Assembly: GCA_965117025.1 (NCBI GenBank)
Contig: OZ220746.1
Coordinates: 434,001-498,000, forward strand
Origin: VXPQ01 sp965117025
GTDB lineage: Bacteria; Bacteroidota; Rhodothermia; Rhodothermales; VXPQ01
DNA length: 64,000 nucleotides
Direction of reading: 5' to 3'
The first letter of the stretch is position 1. Every line of letters starts with the position of its first letter. Made by a program: the position numbers and the translations under genes. Under the pieces are notes generated by a model. That model saw nothing but the letters and a program-made list of their open reading frames with translations, was not told where the DNA came from and searched no databases. Shown here in pieces: positions 1 through 9,200 of this stretch.

Positions 1-19
1 GAAAGAAAACCGGGCTGCA

Positions 20-3000
20 CTACTCTTCGTCGTAAGCAACCACCTCCATCACGCCTTTCATCGTAATCCAGTGGGCGGGAAACGTACAGATGTAGGGATA
101 ATTTCCTTCCTGTTCGGGGGCCGTAAACTGGAGCCGGGCCGATTCGCCTTCCTGGAGCATCCTGGTGGCATACATCACGGCAGGCGAATCGGGAATAAAT
201 TCTTTCTCGAAGGCATCCGGGTCCGTGGCCATGGCGTCCGCCGCCCTGCCTACCATCTCCCCGGCTCCGGGGCGCACGATGACGAGGTTGTGCGGGAGTA
301 CATCCGCATTCCGCAAAACGATTTCCACCTGCTGTCCGGGCGCTACCCGAAACGCCGTCACATCATATATCATTTGCGCCTCAACCGTCGTGATCTCGAC
401 GATACGGGTCTGCAACACCCGAAGCGCTTCTGTGAGTGCCGAGGAGTCATCCAGCCGGGCAGCGGATTTCTCCGCAAGGGAAACCAGCCCACGGAACCGG
501 GCGCCGTGCCGGTCTTCGGCGGGTATTTGGCGAGCCTCCTCGATGAGTCGCTGTGCAATGGCAGCGTAATCATGGGCGCCCCATGCCTCTGCAGGAACAG
601 CATCCGCCGCCGCCACCAGCACGGGATCGATCCGCCCGGCGGCTATATGCCCGGCGAAAAATGCGAAGGATTCGGCAGGCGCCACCCCCAATCCTGCCAG
701 CACCTCCACGGCCGTATCCCGCCATGCGGCGTCCTCCCAGTCATCCATACGCCGCAGCATCGCTTCGTGCAGTTGCAGGCGCACATCCTCTTGCGGAATG
801 CGGAGACCGCCCCGCAAGGCGGATATCATGATCCCGGTGAGGTTGTCGGGGTCGATGTACGATTCGGCCGGATTTTCAATCACCTCCTCCATTTCGGTCA
901 GCACTCGTTCCGGGCCTTCCCCACGCATCCATCCGGCGAACCCCGTTTCCCGGACAATCTCCGTCTCTCCTTCCATCGCCATAAACTCCAAGGCAAGACC
1001 GATCCCAAAACCAGTCGGATCGTCAAACGCCTCCATCGGCTCTCCAAGCAAAAGCGCACTCAGAACCTCTGCAGCGTCTTCGGAAATATCCTCTTCCGCA
1101 AGGGCATCTATAATGGCTTCGGCGCGCGCGCGCCCATCTTCAATCGGCCCGGCATCGGACGAAACCTCAGACTGCACGGAAGCATCCTCTGCAAGCCGCG
1201 CTACCGCCTGCGCCCGGTGCGCCTCCTCGAATCCCTCCGCACGCAGTACGGATTCGTACACTTCCCGGGCAAATACGGACCGCTGCATGACCGAAGGGTC
1301 GGCCCGACGCAACAAGTATAAGGTCCCTTCCGTAACCAGAGGCGGCGCCCTGTGCGCTATCACCGGCTCCCACCTCGGCTTCAAGGCCCGGATGGTCTCG
1401 TTGAGACCGTAATCGAGGTAATAATCCATCTCGTGGTCGAGGGCCTCCAGCGCATGGAATGCGGCCTCCGCCGAATCCATGTAACTCAGCGCCACCACAG
1501 CCTCCAGCCGCACCAGCGGATGCGGATCCCGAACCTGCCGGGCAAGCAGCGAAAGCGGATCCGCAATATCCCGGCGCCAGTGACGCAGCACGCGGGTAGC
1601 GGCCGCGCGGGCACGGTGATCGTCCGCATCGAGCAGTTGCTCCAGCAACCCGGTGTGGATCAGGTGGTGCGTCTGATGCACCCACAGCGCCTCCAGCAGA
1701 TAATGCTCGTAGTGCTCGGCATCCGGGTCCAGGCCGTCGATCCATGCCTCGAGCGCTTCCTGCACCTTGTCCGCGTCGTGCAAACGCAACTCGCGGCGCA
1801 CGCGATAGCGCACCTGATCCTCGTACGTCTTCAGAAGGTCCAGTAATTCGCCGATCGGACGCCCCGCGATATCCGGCGGCGTCAACAGGGGGCTTCCCTC
1901 GTGCGTAATCCGCCAGATTCTTCCGTGCGTCTTGTCGCGGCGGGCATCCCGAAGGGAGTACTGCATGTGCCCGACCAGCGGATTGAACCAGTCCACGATA
2001 TACAAAGCCCCATCCGGGCCGAATTGCATATCGACCGGGCGGAAATTGATGTCGGTAGACGTAAGCAACGGCTCGATTTCCTCGCCCGCAAAACCAGACC
2101 CCTCCGGATGAACACGGTGTTGTTTGATGCCGTGAAATCCGATGGTATTGTTGTACAGAAAATCGCCCTGGGCCTCCTCGGGAAAATGGCGGCTGCTCAC
2201 GAATTCCGATCCGGCCGTGGGGCGCACGATCGTCGTGAACACCTTCATGCGGGGATGCTTTTCCGGATACGGCAGATACCCTGTCAGCGGAAGCCCGAAA
2301 TAGTTGTTTCCATTGGAGGCGTCCGAAATAAAATTTTGCCCCCAGCGATCGAATTCGTGCCCCCAGGGATTGGCGAACCGGTAGCTCACATAGCGTTCGA
2401 GGCGGTGACTCCGGGGCTCGTACCGGAACACCCCGGCATACTGCATGCGCACGGGCCCATAGGGCGTTTCCACCTGCGAATGATGGAAGGTGCCCTCCTG
2501 AAAATAGAGCGCCCCGCCCGGCCCCCATACGAAACTGTGGATGGCGTGATGGCTGTCCTCCGTACCGAAACCGTGCAGCAGGACGCGCCGCTCGTCGGCA
2601 ACATCGTCCCCGTCCGTATCGCGCAGAAAAAGAAGATTGGGAGGCTGCGACACATACGCGCCGCCATCCCCCAGTTCGAAGCCCACAGGCTGGTACAACC
2701 TGTCGGCGAAAACGGTATGTTTGTCCGCGCGCCCGTCGCCGTCGGTATCTTCAAGAATGATGAGCTTGTCGTCGGGATCGACCCCCGGTTCCTGATGCGG
2801 ATAGGCAGGCATGGTAATAACCCAGAGCCGACCGCGCGCATCGAAGGTCATCGCAACAGGATTTCCGATGGGAAAATCCTGCTCCGAAGCGAACAGACTG
2901 ACGGCATAGCCTTCCGCCATCTTCAGATGTTGCCGGGCTACCTCCGTATCTACGGTGGCCATATCCATGACCCCGCCCCGATTGGGCTCGATGGCTTCCA

Positions 3001-3148
3001 CGGAGCGGTCGAGGGCCGAGTGTTCCTGGGCATGTACGTCGGACAAAAACACATTGCCGGATGAAAGGCCGCAAAACAGCGCAAAAAACACGAACGTCGA
3101 GCGTGGCGACAAGAAACGGGAAGACACGAGGTTATTTCGCTTGATCAT
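20..3148 (-). CDS. PVC-type sugar dehydrogenase-like protein with HEAT repeats and C-terminal azurin-like domain
   Basis: Predicted exported protein of about 1042 residues. The ATG at 3148 is chosen because AAGGAG lies just upstream; a longer reading frame from 3250 would run into the upstream gene. An N-terminal signal region ends near DVHAQE. Next comes a glucose/sorbosone-dehydrogenase-type beta-propeller (WVITMPAYPHQ, FNPLVGHMQYS) and then a HEAT-like helical region. Residues about 918-1042 form a cupredoxin with azurin-type copper ligands His953, Cys1021, His1026 and Met1030 (C-x4-H-x3-M). Family knowledge: this propeller/HEAT architecture is common in PVC bacteria, usually with a CxxCH heme; I see no CxxCH here. 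I infer that the copper domain replaces heme as electron acceptor. The gene lies 10 bp after an SGNH hydrolase gene and is probably co-transcribed with it. Substrate is unknown. Confidence 0.85.
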   Translation of the reverse strand: MIKRNNLVSSRFLSPRSTFVFFALFCGLSSGNVFLSDVHAQEHSALDRSVEAIEPNRGGVMDMATVDTEVARQHLKMAEGYAVSLFASEQDFPIGNPVAMTFDARGRLWVITMPAYPHQEPGVDPDDKLIILEDTDGDGRADKHTVFADRLYQPVGFELGDGGAYVSQPPNLLFLRDTDGDDVADERRVLLHGFGTEDSHHAIHSFVWGPGGALYFQEGTFHHSQVETPYGPVRMQYAGVFRYEPRSHRLERYVSYRFANPWGHEFDRWGQNFISDASNGNNYFGLPLTGYLPYPEKHPRMKVFTTIVRPTAGSEFVSSRHFPEEAQGDFLYNNTIGFHGIKQHRVHPEGSGFAGEEIEPLLTSTDINFRPVDMQFGPDGALYIVDWFNPLVGHMQYSLRDARRDKTHGRIWRITHEGSPLLTPPDIAGRPIGELLDLLKTYEDQVRYRVRRELRLHDADKVQEALEAWIDGLDPDAEHYEHYLLEALWVHQTHHLIHTGLLEQLLDADDHRARAAATRVLRHWRRDIADPLSLLARQVRDPHPLVRLEAVVALSYMDSAEAAFHALEALDHEMDYYLDYGLNETIRALKPRWEPVIAHRAPPLVTEGTLYLLRRADPSVMQRSVFAREVYESVLRAEGFEEAHRAQAVARLAEDASVQSEVSSDAGPIEDGRARAEAIIDALAEEDISEDAAEVLSALLLGEPMEAFDDPTGFGIGLALEFMAMEGETEIVRETGFAGWMRGEGPERVLTEMEEVIENPAESYIDPDNLTGIMISALRGGLRIPQEDVRLQLHEAMLRRMDDWEDAAWRDTAVEVLAGLGVAPAESFAFFAGHIAAGRIDPVLVAAADAVPAEAWGAHDYAAIAQRLIEEARQIPAEDRHGARFRGLVSLAEKSAARLDDSSALTEALRVLQTRIVEITTVEAQMIYDVTAFRVAPGQQVEIVLRNADVLPHNLVIVRPGAGEMVGRAADAMATDPDAFEKEFIPDSPAVMYATRMLQEGESARLQFTAPEQEGNYPYICTFPAHWITMKGVMEVVAYDEE

Positions 3149-3158
3149 GAATAACTCC

Positions 3159-4163
3159 TTACCTGCCTTCGGCGGGCGGAAAGATCTCGGGACTGACAAC
3201 GGTCCGGGCGAATGCATGGATCTGCCTCTCTTCACGAACAACCATCGCATCCAGCGTATCCATTTCGGAAGGGAAATTCACCACCCCGAAAGGTCGACGA
3301 CGACGCCCGTACACATATTCACCGTTGACAGGACGGTACCTGTAGAAAAACTGCTCGTTCTTATAGGCAATCATGGCCCGCAGGCGCTCGAAGCCGCTAT
3401 CGTCCGGGGTCGCTTCTATCGCTTTCCCGGAAGCCTCCTGCAACTCGGCGTCAGCCATTTCCGTGATCCCCAGGCCCCGGAGCAACAATCCGGCCATGAC
3501 AAGGTGACCATAGGCATTGAAATGTATGCCATTGAATGTCAGGGGGCGCTCTGATTCCTGCATGATGGCGCGGGTCGGGGTGAAAAGATCCGTAAAGCCC
3601 ACATTCAATTCTTCCGCTACTTCCCTCATGGCTCCGGTATACAATGCCAGATCGCGGTTTCTCTGCGCAATATCCACAGCAACTCCCGGCGCCTCCTCCT
3701 GCGCCGCCGGAGAAACCAGCATGACCCGCGGCGGAGCGACGGCATTGAACCGCTGTGACCGGATATCGACTATCAGGTCCCGCAGGGCATCCCGATAGGC
3801 ATCCAGCCCCTCGGGACCGGCAAACGATTCATTCACGCCAAAAAACATCAGCACCACATCCGGCTGCTGGTGCGCAAGATGCACCTCCAGCGAACCGAAA
3901 TTGAGCGGTCGGGGACGTAACGTCACTTCGTCGCCGCTCCATGCAAGATTTCGAAACGTCAGGGCGCTGTCAGGGTATTGCGCGGTAAGCAGCGCTTCGA
4001 AATACCCGAAGTGCTGCATGCGCTCGGCGGAAGCGCCCCCGACAATCACGACATGATTCTCCGCGGCAAACCATGTCTCGCCATCCATAAGCGGCTGGGC
4101 GGAAACACGCACTGCCGGGTACAGCATAGCCCCGGCGAGGAAAAAAATCCTGAGCCGGCGCAT
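3159..4163 (-). CDS. SGNH/GDSL-like hydrolase, exported
   Basis: A protein of about 334 residues if it starts at ATG 4163, which gives a compact signal peptide (RRLRIFFLAGAML then AVRVSAQ). In-frame ATGs at 4181 and 4238 are alternatives, but 4238 would start inside a repeat. SGNH-like blocks are visible: IVGGASAERM (about residues 40-49), FFGVNES (about 107-113, block III) and FNGIHFNAYGH (about 210-220, block V). Block V has Asn-x-x-His where the catalytic Asp-x-x-His is usual, and block I lacks a clean GDS motif, so classical esterase chemistry is uncertain. The gene precedes the azurin-fused dehydrogenase, and the two probably act on the same extracellular substrate. Confidence 0.75.
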   Translation of the reverse strand: MRRLRIFFLAGAMLYPAVRVSAQPLMDGETWFAAENHVVIVGGASAERMQHFGYFEALLTAQYPDSALTFRNLAWSGDEVTLRPRPLNFGSLEVHLAHQQPDVVLMFFGVNESFAGPEGLDAYRDALRDLIVDIRSQRFNAVAPPRVMLVSPAAQEEAPGVAVDIAQRNRDLALYTGAMREVAEELNVGFTDLFTPTRAIMQESERPLTFNGIHFNAYGHLVMAGLLLRGLGITEMADAELQEASGKAIEATPDDSGFERLRAMIAYKNEQFFYRYRPVNGEYVYGRRRRPFGVVNFPSEMDTLDAMVVREERQIHAFARTVVSPEIFPPAEGR

Positions 4164-4240
4164 CGCACCCTGCAGAGACATCTTGCTGCGGCGATGCAAA
4201 AGAAAGACCGGCAAGTGCGGCCTGAAACGCAATATCATAT

Positions 4241-4300
4241 GGATACTCTGATTAAGTCCACAAAGCTCAGGGGGCGAGAGGGGTGCACTGGCGAGGCATG
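4241..4300 (+). repeat. Interspersed repeat B, copy 1 (long form)
   Basis: Begins GGATACTCTGATTAAGTC and continues through CAAAGCTCAG and GAGAGGGGTGC to GGCATGA. It matches 46138-46203 over about 60 bp with scattered substitutions. It sits just upstream of the SGNH hydrolase gene and 15 bp before the MITE-like element A1. Confidence 0.8.
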
Positions 4301-4315
4301 ACGAACGGATCGTTA

Positions 4316-4580
4316 GGGCCTGTTAATACTATGCAGCAATGCTCTGTTCCGTCAGGCACGGCGTCAATCAAGGCGCGAGGAGTGAAGTTTGGTGGTTCCA
4401 AATGAGCGACGAGCAACGAAGAGTGACGCCGTGACCGGCGGAACCCGAAGGGCGGGGTCTATTTTCCCGCCATGCGGCGTTGCCGCTCGCTTATGTGGCT
4501 GGGCCACACTGCGCTCGCGGCGCCTGGCCTGACAGGAAAATAGACCCCGCAGAGCGCCGCTGCATAGTGTTAACAGGCCC
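4316..4580. mobile_element. MITE-like element A, copy 1 (265 bp, no transposase)
   Basis: Terminal inverted repeats of 22 bp lie at 4316-4337 and 4559-4580 (GGGCCTGTTAAYACTATGCA plus GC) with one mismatch, and similarity continues a few bases inward. TA flanks both ends (4314-4315, 4581-4582), consistent with a TA target duplication. Inside are two more perfect inverted pairs: CACGGCGTCA at 4357-4366 with its complement at 4424-4433, and GCGGGGTCTATTTTCC at 4452-4467 with its complement at 4535-4550. No credible coding frame is present. Copy 2 at 22708-22891 lacks the inner hairpin arm and loop. It is probably a non-autonomous element moved by a transposase elsewhere; the family is not identified. 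Confidence 0.8.
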
Positions 4581-4637
4581 TAATCGGGATAGCAGTATAG
4601 GCAGACGAAGCCCGATATTCAACGCCCTGTATACGCA

Positions 4638-4667
4638 GGATACTCTGATTAAGTCCGCAAAGCTCAG
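4638..4667 (+). repeat. Interspersed repeat B, copy 2
   Basis: GGATACTCTGATTAAGTC followed by CGCAAAGCTCAG, nearly identical to the first 30 bp of copy 1. The stop codon of the WbqC-family gene (complement of TCA at 4664-4666) lies inside this repeat. Confidence 0.8.
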
Positions 4668-5338
4668 CGCTTCACATCCACACCGCGCCGAATCATCGGC
4701 AAGGCTTCGGGGCCATAGTTGAACAACAGGTCCAGCGCGGACATCTCCGGAAAGAATCCTTCGAAGTTCTGCCGGTATCTGAGTTCTCCGAGATGCACCA
4801 CAGCGCCGACCCGGGTCAGGCGCCGGTCTGCTTCCGCGGTATCCGCCGCCGAAAGAAAAGCACCGCCTGTCAACGCATGAATATCAGGGACCGTGGAAGG
4901 AGCACCGGCTACCTCTGAAGCGCGGACAAGCGGTGTTTCGATGCCGAACAATTCAGCGACCTTTTGCACGGAAGCGCATGTAAGCGCGCCAAGACAATCC
5001 CATTCCCGCTCGAAAAACGGAGCCAGTTCCGGCTCGTAAAACTCGAAAAACGGGGTGGTCCGGTAATTGTATGCGAGCGCCCGCCAGTGTTTGCGTATCC
5101 AGCGAAACGCCCCCCGGATCTCGATTTCCCGAATGGATCGGCCCGGACCCCCTGCTGCCAGAGGTATGCTTAACCATTGCTTTCCCGAAGGGGTGCGCAC
5201 CAGCGTCCGATTTTGACGGGACTGACGACTATATAGAAATGTATCTGCCAGCACCATCCTGTCGGCGGCATCCATGAGCGCCACAAAAAGCAGGCGCGGC
5301 CAATATTCGGGCGGACGTACGGCGACAAACAGACGCAT
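4664..5338 (-). CDS. WbqC-like family protein
   Basis: About 224 residues from ATG 5338; a GTG at 5347 would add three residues. The start MRLFVAVRPPEYWPRLLFVA and the DTFLYSRQSRQNRTLVRTP segment resemble the WbqC family, which is found in O-antigen and surface-glycan gene clusters and has no firmly established reaction. No signal peptide is visible, so a cytoplasmic location is likely. The gene begins immediately after the stop of the T9SS protein gene, suggesting one transcript. Its stop codon lies in repeat B copy 2, so the last residues (GVDVKR) may have been shaped by the insertion. Confidence 0.8.
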   Translation of the reverse strand: MRLFVAVRPPEYWPRLLFVALMDAADRMVLADTFLYSRQSRQNRTLVRTPSGKQWLSIPLAAGGPGRSIREIEIRGAFRWIRKHWRALAYNYRTTPFFEFYEPELAPFFEREWDCLGALTCASVQKVAELFGIETPLVRASEVAGAPSTVPDIHALTGGAFLSAADTAEADRRLTRVGAVVHLGELRYRQNFEGFFPEMSALDLLFNYGPEALPMIRRGVDVKR

Positions 5339-5347
5339 GGCCGGCAC

Positions 5348-7231
5348 TTACTTCAACAGCACCATGCTTTGCGTTTTTTGCCAGACGTCCGTCGCCAGGC
5401 GGTAAAAATACACGCCGCTCCGCACCGAGTAACCGCGCGCATCTTTTCCGTCCCAGCGCACCCGGTAGCGCCCCGGCGCCTGCGACGTATTGACCAGGCG
5501 CCGCACCTCGCGGCCCGACACGTCATACACCGTCAGGATCACATGGACCTGTTGCGGCAACGCGTAGACGATTTCCGTCGCCGGATTGAAGGGATTCGGA
5601 TAATTTCCTTCCAGTACAAAGTCCGTCGGCACGGTAGTATCCGCATCTTCCGCACTCGTCACCGTACCGGTATCGTTAATGACCACCGTAACATCCCCGA
5701 TAGCCACCATGTTATAGCCCCCGCCTCTCGCTTTATGCGAGATTGTAACGGCATCGGCATCCATATCGGCATCTCTCTGTGCTGTCAATGTAACCGTCTG
5801 GGGAAGATGCCAGAAGGATGTGGTGAATTGCAACCTCTCCGGGGACACGGAAAGTTTATCCGGGGCGCTGCTCGTCGGAGTGATGGTTACCGTATTCAAG
5901 GGAAATGCGCCCAGACGTACTGTGTAGGTGACGCTTTCTCCTTCATCGACGACAAGCGCTGACTCCGATAACGTCACGCCACGCGCTTCATCGTCCCATA
6001 TATTCACGCTAACGCTACTGACAGAAACATCGGCGTAGTCGCCTCCGACCGCAATGTGCTCGATCACAAACCTTTCGGAAACGGCATCGTCGTCCTGTTT
6101 GGATTCCACCGTGACGATATGAGGCGTATTCCAGTGCAACAACAGATTGTTCGAGGAAGGAGCGCCCGGGACAAACTCCAAAACCGAAGGAGAAACCGTT
6201 GCGGCCTCCGTGTCCGCTGGTTGCACAACAATGAACACTTTCTCTGAAGGATTCGCGTCGAGTTTTATGGTATACGTAGTCGTTTGTCCCTCATGCATAA
6301 CGAGGTTCGTCCGCGAGACCGTCACCGCAGGACCGGGAACGTACGGATCCGGATCGACGACACGCACCGCAACATCGCGAATGGCTACGTCGTCGTAGCC
6401 GCCTCCGCTTGCCTTGTGGCTGATCGTAACATTTTCGTCATTTCCGTCACTGTCGTTCACAGGGACAACGGTAACCGTTTGCGGTTCAAACCAATTAGCC
6501 TGGGTAAATTCCAACACCTTCTGCGATAAAGCATTCATGGCGAGCATGTCGCTACCCATAAATTTCACGGCGAGCGTGTCGCTACTCGTCACAACGACCG
6601 ACACCGTGGCCGAAGGAATCGTGGAAAGATTCAGCGCATACTCGGCAAACAAGCCGTCGTTCACGCCATCGGTTTCCACGGTGATGAGCTCGGTCTCGCT
6701 TATGTTTATGCTCTGAACCGGGGCGCCGGAATCAGAAACTCTCACGGTAACGGTTCCGCCTTCCGTATCGCAATCCGTTCCTACCACCGCATGCCCGATC
6801 GAGATCGTACCGCCCACAGCGTCCGCATCCGCCAGAACAGCCACCCGGAACTTCTTTAAGGGAAGCGTTCCCTCGACCGTGATGTCATCGGCTGTGAACC
6901 GCACCAGTTTCGGAGAAACATTCACCATGACACTGGGATCGGAGGTCAAGATGGTGGGGACCACGTACACACTCTCCCCCGGCGGCAGCGTCGTCAACTT
7001 GAGGAAGGTTTCATATTCGCCGAACACATCGGATTCGCTCAACGACAAGGACGTTGGTATCAGCCCTGCGCATGACCTGAGTGCCGGCTGCTGCCCCCTT
7101 GCGGCCTGCGCCGGAAGAAACATCAGAACGCCAAGGAGAATACAGGTTGCGAAGCGCCACGATAACGAATGCGTTCGCAATGTGTCGGAATACAGAATAA
7201 GGCTCTTCATGGTCTTGCGTAATATGCCCAT
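5348..7231 (-). CDS. T9SS-secreted protein with tandem Calx-beta-like domains
   Basis: About 627 residues from ATG 7231 (ATG 7210 is an alternative); the frame is open to 7420, but upstream of 7231 it does not look like protein. Signal segment: FATCILLGVLMFLPAQAARGQ. The body carries about four related beta-sandwich units with repeated marks such as VSPERLQFT, LPQTVTLTAQ and ISHKARGGGYNMVAIGDV, resembling Calx-beta-like adhesive modules. The last 85 residues are a typical type IX sorting tail: EGNYPNPFNPATEI, then YDVSGREVRRL, WDGKDARGY and SGVYFYRL. Predicted to cross the outer membrane by T9SS and stay on the surface. No catalytic domain was recognised, so a role in adhesion or surface structure is only a guess. 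Confidence 0.82.
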   Translation of the reverse strand: MGILRKTMKSLILYSDTLRTHSLSWRFATCILLGVLMFLPAQAARGQQPALRSCAGLIPTSLSLSESDVFGEYETFLKLTTLPPGESVYVVPTILTSDPSVMVNVSPKLVRFTADDITVEGTLPLKKFRVAVLADADAVGGTISIGHAVVGTDCDTEGGTVTVRVSDSGAPVQSINISETELITVETDGVNDGLFAEYALNLSTIPSATVSVVVTSSDTLAVKFMGSDMLAMNALSQKVLEFTQANWFEPQTVTVVPVNDSDGNDENVTISHKASGGGYDDVAIRDVAVRVVDPDPYVPGPAVTVSRTNLVMHEGQTTTYTIKLDANPSEKVFIVVQPADTEAATVSPSVLEFVPGAPSSNNLLLHWNTPHIVTVESKQDDDAVSERFVIEHIAVGGDYADVSVSSVSVNIWDDEARGVTLSESALVVDEGESVTYTVRLGAFPLNTVTITPTSSAPDKLSVSPERLQFTTSFWHLPQTVTLTAQRDADMDADAVTISHKARGGGYNMVAIGDVTVVINDTGTVTSAEDADTTVPTDFVLEGNYPNPFNPATEIVYALPQQVHVILTVYDVSGREVRRLVNTSQAPGRYRVRWDGKDARGYSVRSGVYFYRLATDVWQKTQSMVLLK

Positions 7232-7554
7232 ATGAGTACCATCGGATTCCCCAAATCGAAACGCTATGCCTCGCGCAAATGCACGAAAAAACAGCGTGAA
7301 TCGGAAAATCCTTTTTAAAACCTCCTGAACCTCAGGTAAGAACCGGAAACAGGTTGAAAATGATTCCGGGAATCCGGAATCGCACAGGTCCGCACTATAG
7401 GGGCACAGTGGAAAATACAAACGAAATCACAAAAAAGAAGGTGCCATCAGGAAAAACGGACTATGCTTTATTCGTATGTTATTCGTTTAAAACAACCCGG
7501 AATACATAGGGGCCATTCCCCCGTGTTTCCTGTCAGAATTCCTCGATTCGCAGC
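7232..7554. other. Divergent intergenic region
   Basis: 323 bp between two divergently read genes. It must hold promoters in both directions. The AT-rich part near 7465-7492 contains the direct repeat TTATTCGT twice, ten bases apart. No convincing -33/-7 pair, tRNA or small gene was found. Confidence 0.4.
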
Positions 7555-8499
7555 GTGAAACCCTTACCCATCGAACCGGGCGATACCATCGGCGTCGTCG
7601 CACCGGCAAGCGCCCCGCCGGACATGGCCGGATTCCGGGCGGGCATCGCACAGCTCGAACGCCGGGGCTACCGGGTGGAGCCGGGGAGATCCACGTTCGC
7701 AAAAGGCGGTTACCTCTCCGGGACAGATGCCGAGAGACTCGACGAATTGAATGGCTTCCTCCGACGGGACGACGTGCGTATGCTCATCGCTGTACGCGGT
7801 GGATACGGATGCTTGCGCTTGTTGCCGCATCTCGATTACGAAGCAGCCAGAACGCATCCCAAACTTCTTGTCGGATACAGCGACATCACGGCGCTGCATC
7901 TTGCCTTGTTGCGTTATGCGGATTTGCCGGGCATTTCGGGACCCATGATCGCCGCCGACTGGCCCGATCCTGACTCCGCCTCGGAGGCCCTGTTCTGGGC
8001 GATTGCCCGGGGAGAAACCTGTGATTCCCTGATCGGCCCGTCCGGAGAAATGCTCCAGCCGCTCCGCGCGGGAACCGCAGAGGGGCCCCTTTTTGGCGGA
8101 AACCTCTCCACAATTGTCCGGCTGCTGGGCACACCCTATCTGCCCTCGTTCGAACAGGCTATCCTGTTCGTTGAAGATGTGAATGAACCTCCCTATCGCA
8201 TCGACGCCATGCTGGCCCAGTTGCGGCTTGCGGGCGTTTTCGACCAACTGGGAGGGCTTGTTCTGGGAGGCTTCACCCGGACGCGACCCGAAACCGGCAA
8301 GACGGACGCATCACCTTCTCCCGGCGAGATTTTCCGCGAATATTTTGCCGGCGCAGGCTTTCCTGTGGCCGAAGGACTCGTCTATGGTCATTTTCCGGTG
8401 AAAAATTCGCTTCCCATTGGCGGACGCGCCCGTCTGCAGGTAACTTCCGACATGGCGCAGCTCGGTCTCGTCGAACCCGTTGTTTCTTCCCCCTTGTAA
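7555..8499 (+). CDS. ldcA: LD-carboxypeptidase (S66 family, LdcA/MccF-like)
   Basis: 314 residues with a GTG start. The S66 family signature is clear: VGVVAPASAP at the N terminus, RGGYG near residue 82, GYSDITALHLAL (nucleophilic Ser), EDVNEPPYRIDAMLAQL (catalytic Glu) and GHFPVKNSLPIG (catalytic His). The family cleaves the L,D bond of the muropeptide tetrapeptide in cell-wall recycling, or hydrolyses microcin-C-like compounds. No signal peptide is visible, so it should be cytoplasmic. It is 21 bp upstream of purN and may share its transcript, although the functions are unrelated. Confidence 0.92.
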   Translation: MKPLPIEPGDTIGVVAPASAPPDMAGFRAGIAQLERRGYRVEPGRSTFAKGGYLSGTDAERLDELNGFLRRDDVRMLIAVRGGYGCLRLLPHLDYEAARTHPKLLVGYSDITALHLALLRYADLPGISGPMIAADWPDPDSASEALFWAIARGETCDSLIGPSGEMLQPLRAGTAEGPLFGGNLSTIVRLLGTPYLPSFEQAILFVEDVNEPPYRIDAMLAQLRLAGVFDQLGGLVLGGFTRTRPETGKTDASPSPGEIFREYFAGAGFPVAEGLVYGHFPVKNSLPIGGRARLQVTSDMAQLGLVEPVVSSPL

Positions 8500-8520
8500 A
8501 GCCATGTATCTGCAGGCTTC

Positions 8521-9165
8521 ATGACGCGATCCTGTCTCAGCGTAGCCGTCTTCGCTTCCGGACGCGGCTCGAATTTTCAAGCCATTCTGGACCAGACAGA
8601 CAAGCCGGACCCGGATTTCAAGGTGGTCTGTTGCATATCGGACCGGCGCAATGCGGGCGCTCTGGACCTGGCTTCCGAGCGAGATATTCCTGCGGTAATC
8701 CTCCATCCGCGGGATTTTCCGACCGAAGAGGACTATAGTCGGATCCTGCTCGAAAAATTGCGTACGTACGGCGCCGACTTCATCGCACTGGCCGGATTTC
8801 TGAAGAAAATCCCCGTAGGCGTCATCGAACAGTTCAAGAAGCGCATCGTCAACGTGCACCCGTCGCTTTTGCCCGCCTTTGGCGGCCCGGGCATGTACGG
8901 ACGCCGGGTGCATGAGGCGGTCATAGAATACGGCGTCCACTGGACGGGAGCATCCGTACACCTCGTGGAAGAAGTGTACGATACCGGCCCCATCGTCCTG
9001 CAGGAAGCCGTGCCGGTCCTGCCCGAAGACACTCCGGACGATGTCGCTGCACGTGTGCTCGCGGTGGAACACCGTCTCCTCCCTGAAGCATTGCGGTTGT
9101 TTGCGCAGGGCCGAGTGACGTTCGAAGGCCGCCGGGTGCGCATCGCTGCATCGCAAACCGACTGA
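8521..9165 (+). CDS. purN: Phosphoribosylglycinamide formyltransferase
   Basis: 214 residues, normal family length. Transfers a formyl group from 10-formyl-tetrahydrofolate to GAR in purine synthesis. Visible motifs: VFASGRGSNFQAIL (phosphate binding), LAGFLKKI, VNVHPSLLPAF with the catalytic Asn/His pair, and HWTGASVHLVEEVYDTGPIV with the catalytic Asp. Followed after 35 bp by purH, the enzyme of two later steps in the same pathway. Confidence 0.95.
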   Translation: MTRSCLSVAVFASGRGSNFQAILDQTDKPDPDFKVVCCISDRRNAGALDLASERDIPAVILHPRDFPTEEDYSRILLEKLRTYGADFIALAGFLKKIPVGVIEQFKKRIVNVHPSLLPAFGGPGMYGRRVHEAVIEYGVHWTGASVHLVEEVYDTGPIVLQEAVPVLPEDTPDDVAARVLAVEHRLLPEALRLFAQGRVTFEGRRVRIAASQTD

Positions 9166-9200
9166 TTGTTTTCCGGAAACTCACCGTTCTCGCCAACCCG

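Noticed and set aside
71..1321. Long plus-strand open frame opposite the azurin-fused dehydrogenase gene
   Set aside because: Antisense shadow of a clearly conserved gene; its translation is rich in Arg/His/Pro and shows no domain.
4480..4722. Small open frames running through element A copy 1 and the similar ones in copy 2
   Set aside because: They end in repeats, differ between the copies and show no conserved protein; the element is better explained by inverted repeats.
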